Virus record (IMG/VR): IMGVR_UViG_3300005253_000011
Coordinates: 1 to 64,000 of that record
Source: a virus
DNA: 64,000 nt
Strand: one strand, 5' to 3'
Below are positions 60,778-64,000 of this stretch, piece after piece; the first letter of the stretch is position 1; each line of letters starts with the position of its first letter. The notes below the pieces were generated by a model. That model was given only the letters and a program-made list of their open reading frames with translations, had not been told where the DNA came from and did no database searches. The position numbers were made by a program, and so were the translations under genes.

Positions 60778-62879
60778 CCTATTATTTTAGTTGCTCCTAA
60801 TTCGTCTGCTACCGCCGTTAATGTCGATGAATACAAACTATCGATATGTGGCGAATGGGTGATCACGTAAATTGATTTCCCTTCCTCAGCTTTTGCCCTA
60901 ATTAAATCAAATACTGCAGCCTCACCAGCTTCGTCGAGCCCTTCAAAAATTTCGTCCATGATCAATATGTCAATATTACTATCAGCACTAACCAGGGTAT
61001 ACATGGCAAAGATCAGAACAATATCTAAACGTTGTTTCTGGCCTCCGGAGAACTCTTTATACTCCTTATTGAATTTCTTTCCAACAGAGCATACGGTGGT
61101 GAATGGCTTGGAAGCTTTGGTCAAGTCAATACTGAACTCAATGGATACTCCCAGACGATCCGAATAAGGCTTCACATACTCATTCAAATCATTCAACATA
61201 GCCTTGAAGACGAAGGATGGGAGACCAGCAGCAACAAACCCCTTCTTAGTCCACCATTGGTGCAGGTTCATTTCATATGCAATGTCCTCCAGTGTGATAT
61301 TCATCTCATCCAGCCCCTTATCAAATTTATCATACTTATCAATCAATTGATCAATAGTATGCGAAAACTTAGGTGGCTCCTCTTTCTGTGCTGTCTCCAG
61401 GGATGATATCATCACTTCAATCTGACCTGTATAAACCTTAATCTCATTCTCATTGCTCGTCACCTTCTCAGTTTTCTTGGTAATTTCACCGGCTTCTATT
61501 TGCAGGGCCATCTCTTTTTTTGTCCCCTCTGTGAACATTCGCTTAACATCCTGACCATCCTCTTCAGCTTTATTGTGTGCGTCCTTGGCTTTTATAGCAG
61601 CATTTCCAGCGTCTCCCAGTTCTTTAATCGCCCCTTTCCGGATATCCTTTAGTTCCGGTAGGTTAGAAATCGGTGGTTTTTCTGCCTTCTTTGCCTCTAA
61701 TTTGGCGTCCGCGGCTTCCAATTGTGGAATATACGTATCCACTATAGAATTCTTAACAGCTGTAACATTAGCTAATGGGAGTTTCTGCTCACAGGCGTAA
61801 CATATATCCTTAACAGCCTTAATCTCCTCAGCCTTTTTATTCGTCAACTCTTGTAATTCATCCTTTAATCCGGATACGGCTCCAGCCTTATCAATCACCC
61901 ACTTATCACACCGCTTCTTCTCGATATTGACATTAGTTTCAGCAACTACATCAGCCCTACTGGCAATGCCTAATCTATTTCCGGCCTCTACATGCGCATT
62001 ATATGGAACTTCAAGAGTCTTCTCCAAGGCATTATACTGCCGCTCCAGCTCATCCATCTCTGTCTTAAACTTATCAAACGCCTCAGCATCCCATTTGTCA
62101 ATTTCTACTGTAAGTTCCTCACTTTCGAACTTACATGCAGTGAGATCATCCCTGGTGTTGGCGATATCCTCAGAGATCTTATTACAGTTCTCTACTTTTT
62201 TATCCTCAAACTCCTCCAGTAGCCTAGTCTGTTCATTGGTTTCAGTTGTAAGAGCTTCCATCTGTAAAGTCAGGCTATTCTGCTCTCCCTCTGCTTTCAG
62301 ACAGTCAACAGAAAGCTCCAAAAGTTTCGCACCAGCTTTGGCCTTACCATCATTGATGAATGCTGTCTCAAATAACCTTTCAAAGAGATCTCTCTTATCC
62401 TTATTATCTGATTCTACCAGTTTAGGCATACGCTGCCCAAATAGAATGGATGCCATAAAAGTTTGTGAATCGATACCCAGAAGGGTAATGATCTGTGCCT
62501 GGACATCCTTTTTATGGACACCGATCTGATTCTGGCCTCTGATAACCAAGGCATCTCTGCCTATACCTTCTCCGCCTGACCAGCCTATGGTCCTAACTAT
62601 CCAATAATCACGACCATCAACCTCAATGGTAGTCTCTGTATAGGTCCCACGGAAAGCATCAGTACGAGAATCTTCCCATGTTGGGATCTTCTCATTGGTG
62701 GTATCCTTTAGGTTTGTCCCGTAGATACACCACACCACGACTTCAAATAAGGTAGTTTTCCCTGCCCCATTCTCGCCCTTTACTAGGTTAAGGCCCGGAC
62801 GGTCCAGATTTACCTCAGTACGCTCAGCAAGGCTACGGAAGCCTTCTGCAACGACGTTCTTTATCTTGATTATTTTCAT
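60774..62879 (-). CDS. SbcC/Rad50/gp46-like recombination ATPase
   Basis: 701 residues. Walker A GENGAGKTT at 35-43, long coiled coils on both sides of a zinc hook (ICYACEQK, near 357-364), ABC signature EFSGGQKQRLDI and Walker B DILIMDEIFEGLD near the end. With the SbcD-like partner it processes DNA ends in recombination-dependent replication. Odd point: residues about 303-317 (RLGIASRADVVAETN) match the N-terminus of the small nuclease at 24044-24331. Confidence 0.9.
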   Translation of the reverse strand: MKIIKIKNVVAEGFRSLAERTEVNLDRPGLNLVKGENGAGKTTLFEVVVWCIYGTNLKDTTNEKIPTWEDSRTDAFRGTYTETTIEVDGRDYWIVRTIGWSGGEGIGRDALVIRGQNQIGVHKKDVQAQIITLLGIDSQTFMASILFGQRMPKLVESDNKDKRDLFERLFETAFINDGKAKAGAKLLELSVDCLKAEGEQNSLTLQMEALTTETNEQTRLLEEFEDKKVENCNKISEDIANTRDDLTACKFESEELTVEIDKWDAEAFDKFKTEMDELERQYNALEKTLEVPYNAHVEAGNRLGIASRADVVAETNVNIEKKRCDKWVIDKAGAVSGLKDELQELTNKKAEEIKAVKDICYACEQKLPLANVTAVKNSIVDTYIPQLEAADAKLEAKKAEKPPISNLPELKDIRKGAIKELGDAGNAAIKAKDAHNKAEEDGQDVKRMFTEGTKKEMALQIEAGEITKKTEKVTSNENEIKVYTGQIEVMISSLETAQKEEPPKFSHTIDQLIDKYDKFDKGLDEMNITLEDIAYEMNLHQWWTKKGFVAAGLPSFVFKAMLNDLNEYVKPYSDRLGVSIEFSIDLTKASKPFTTVCSVGKKFNKEYKEFSGGQKQRLDIVLIFAMYTLVSADSNIDILIMDEIFEGLDEAGEAAVFDLIRAKAEEGKSIYVITHSPHIDSLYSSTLTAVADELGATKIIG

Positions 62880-63352
62880 TGTTTAAAATTTAAACCTGCG
62901 TTATTACCATATAATTCTAAAACTTTAGTATCATAAGCCCTGGCAGCTTCCTCAGCCGTCTCAAAATAACCAAGATGCAGCCTTTTGTTATTTATTCTAC
63001 ACCTGCTGGCAAAACAACGTGTGCGATTAGGGTAATAAGTTACGCCTTTATACCCGGACTTGGCCCATGTCTTTTTATTTTGATTATTCACCGAAGCAGT
63101 AGAATTTCTAAGATTACTTTTACAGTTATTTAAACCATTCCGGTCTATATGATCAACCTGAATACCTATAGGAGTATTCATTATTACTCGGTGCATACGT
63201 ACTGTCGTTTGTTTTCCTTCTGAACGGCTAATTCTACAAGCATAGAACACATCTTTATCCTTTTTAGCGTACCATTTGAACCAACTTAGATAAACATAAT
63301 CTTCGTCATCTACCTGAGTTACTTTACCTTGTGTAAGTTTAATCTGTTTCAT
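62876..63352 (-). CDS. HNH-AP2 homing endonuclease
   Basis: 158 residues. HNH_3 nuclease (MHRVIMNTPIGIQVDHIDRNG, NNCKSNLRN) followed by an AP2 DNA-binding domain (GYKGVTYYPNRTRCFASRC, LGYFETAEEAARAYDTKV). Start and stop overlap both neighbours by ATGA junctions, between the small gene and the SbcC-like gene. Confidence 0.88.
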   Translation of the reverse strand: MKQIKLTQGKVTQVDDEDYVYLSWFKWYAKKDKDVFYACRISRSEGKQTTVRMHRVIMNTPIGIQVDHIDRNGLNNCKSNLRNSTASVNNQNKKTWAKSGYKGVTYYPNRTRCFASRCRINNKRLHLGYFETAEEAARAYDTKVLELYGNNAGLNFKQ

Positions 63353-63588
63353 TCCTCTATTATTACATCAAGATCCATATCAAAAAGCCCACCTGGAAGG
63401 CGATACTGACCAAAATTCTTTTCAAGCTCCTCAACAACCTTATACCATTCGTCACTATCTTCATCAAGCTTATCGAGTTTAACGGATAAAACATCAAAAG
63501 TTCTGTAATAAAGCTCTGGTATCAAATACCAGTGATTAGAATTGTCTTGTCTTAATTTTCCTGTCTGGAATTTATAAGGTGTTTTCAT
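63349..63588 (-). CDS. Small protein, 79 aa
   Basis: MKTPYKFQTGKLRQDNSNHW, ending in an acidic segment (GGLFDMDLDVIIEE). Located between the SbcD-like and HNH-AP2 genes with base-sharing junctions. The WYLIPELYYRTFDVLSVKLDK part suggests a small alpha/beta fold. Unknown. Confidence 0.6.
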   Translation of the reverse strand: MKTPYKFQTGKLRQDNSNHWYLIPELYYRTFDVLSVKLDKLDEDSDEWYKVVEELEKNFGQYRLPGGLFDMDLDVIIEE

Positions 63589-64000
63589 TATTCAAAATAT
63601 TTAGTGGCAACGCCCTGGAGATCTGCCTTCGGAAATTCTAATGTATCCGCATTCACATCTAGGAAATTATTAAGTATTTCCATGGGCCCTACCTTTTGTG
63701 TATTAAACTTGGATGCGTCAAACGTATCCTTTTTCTTTTTCTTCATATCCTCTGGATGGTACCAGACAACATACTGCTCCTTCATCCAATCATCCAGCTT
63801 ATACCCATAAGGTCTGCGGATGTACTGTGGATTTCTCTTTGTAGTATCCCAGAATGCTGGTAGCTCACCATTATCGGTATCCAGGAGCCAAAGCCCCTTA
63901 GCGACAGCAATGTCGCTCGCATCCCTATGCATTGGAGATCCAACATTAATGAAGTTATTACATACCATCGATGGATGATGGACATGCCCGTTAAAGATCC
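63588..64000 (-). CDS. SbcD/gp47-like nuclease (N-terminus outside window)
   Basis: The frame is open to the window edge. The visible C-terminal 136 residues include GHVHHPS, the last metal motif (GHxH) of calcineurin-type nucleases, then NNFINVGSPMHRDASDIAVAKG and GLWLLDTDN as in T4 gp47 and SbcD. It pairs with the SbcC-like ATPase to trim DNA ends. The start lies beyond 64000, so the internal ATG at 63968 is not the true start. Confidence 0.85.
   Translation of the reverse strand, partial: IFNGHVHHPSMVCNNFINVGSPMHRDASDIAVAKGLWLLDTDNGELPAFWDTTKRNPQYIRRPYGYKLDDWMKEQYVVWYHPEDMKKKKKDTFDASKFNTQKVGPMEILNNFLDVNADTLEFPKADLQGVATKYFE

Overview
The window is part of the genome of a tailed double-stranded DNA phage, most likely a crAss-like podovirus (Crassvirales type) infecting a member of the Bacteroidota. 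The reasons are the gene order (large terminase, portal, scaffold, major capsid protein, connector proteins, a 1507-residue tail-barrel protein, a small HU/IHF-like protein, then very large internal cargo proteins), promoters of the Bacteroidota form (TTG, 18-20 bases, TAnnTTTG), scarce Shine-Dalgarno sites, and a tmRNA whose tag begins GEN as Bacteroidota tags do. No integrase, repressor or lysogeny module is visible, and TAA, TAG and TGA all act as ordinary stops.

Layout. 1-34070 (minus strand): the virion module, read from the small DNA-binding protein and terminase near 34 kb leftwards to a fibre gene cut by the window edge. Six free-standing homing-type endonuclege genes lie between structural genes here. 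34439-43896 (plus): a divergent block starting with a metallophosphoesterase, then an HNH endonuclease, a circularly permuted tmRNA with its own promoter, and a run of small, membrane, exported and lipoprotein genes including a RyR-domain protein and a HAD phosphatase. 44176-47158 (minus): very small genes with tRNAs between them (Thr, Glu, an initiator-type Met, a degenerate Ile) and one tRNA-like minihelix. 47160-48900: a gene-poor region rich in short repeats, a candidate origin or control region. 48900-53902 (plus): a long operon of tiny genes punctuated by eight tRNA-like minihelices. 53955-64000 (minus): replication, recombination and lysis genes (Dda-like helicase, RNase H, spanin-like protein, amidase, PD-(D/E)XK nuclease, PAPS-reductase family protein, SbcC-like and SbcD-like proteins), with three more HNH genes and an HNH-AP2 gene.

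The most unusual content is RNA. (1) Eight short elements in the 49-52.6 kb operon, and a ninth on the minus strand, fold as the acceptor plus T-arm half of a tRNA with a D-loop-like GGTA linker and no anticodon arm. The seven-base-pair T stems differ in sequence but always pair, which is strong covariation, and the stacked helix is about 12 bp, the length RNase P and RNase Z measure. (2) In five cases the first base of the element is the last base of the stop codon of the gene before it, so RNase P cleavage would leave a message without a complete stop codon. (3) The phage carries its own tmRNA, the RNA that rescues ribosomes on such messages, in circularly permuted form. A link between these is my inference, but each part can be read in the sequence.
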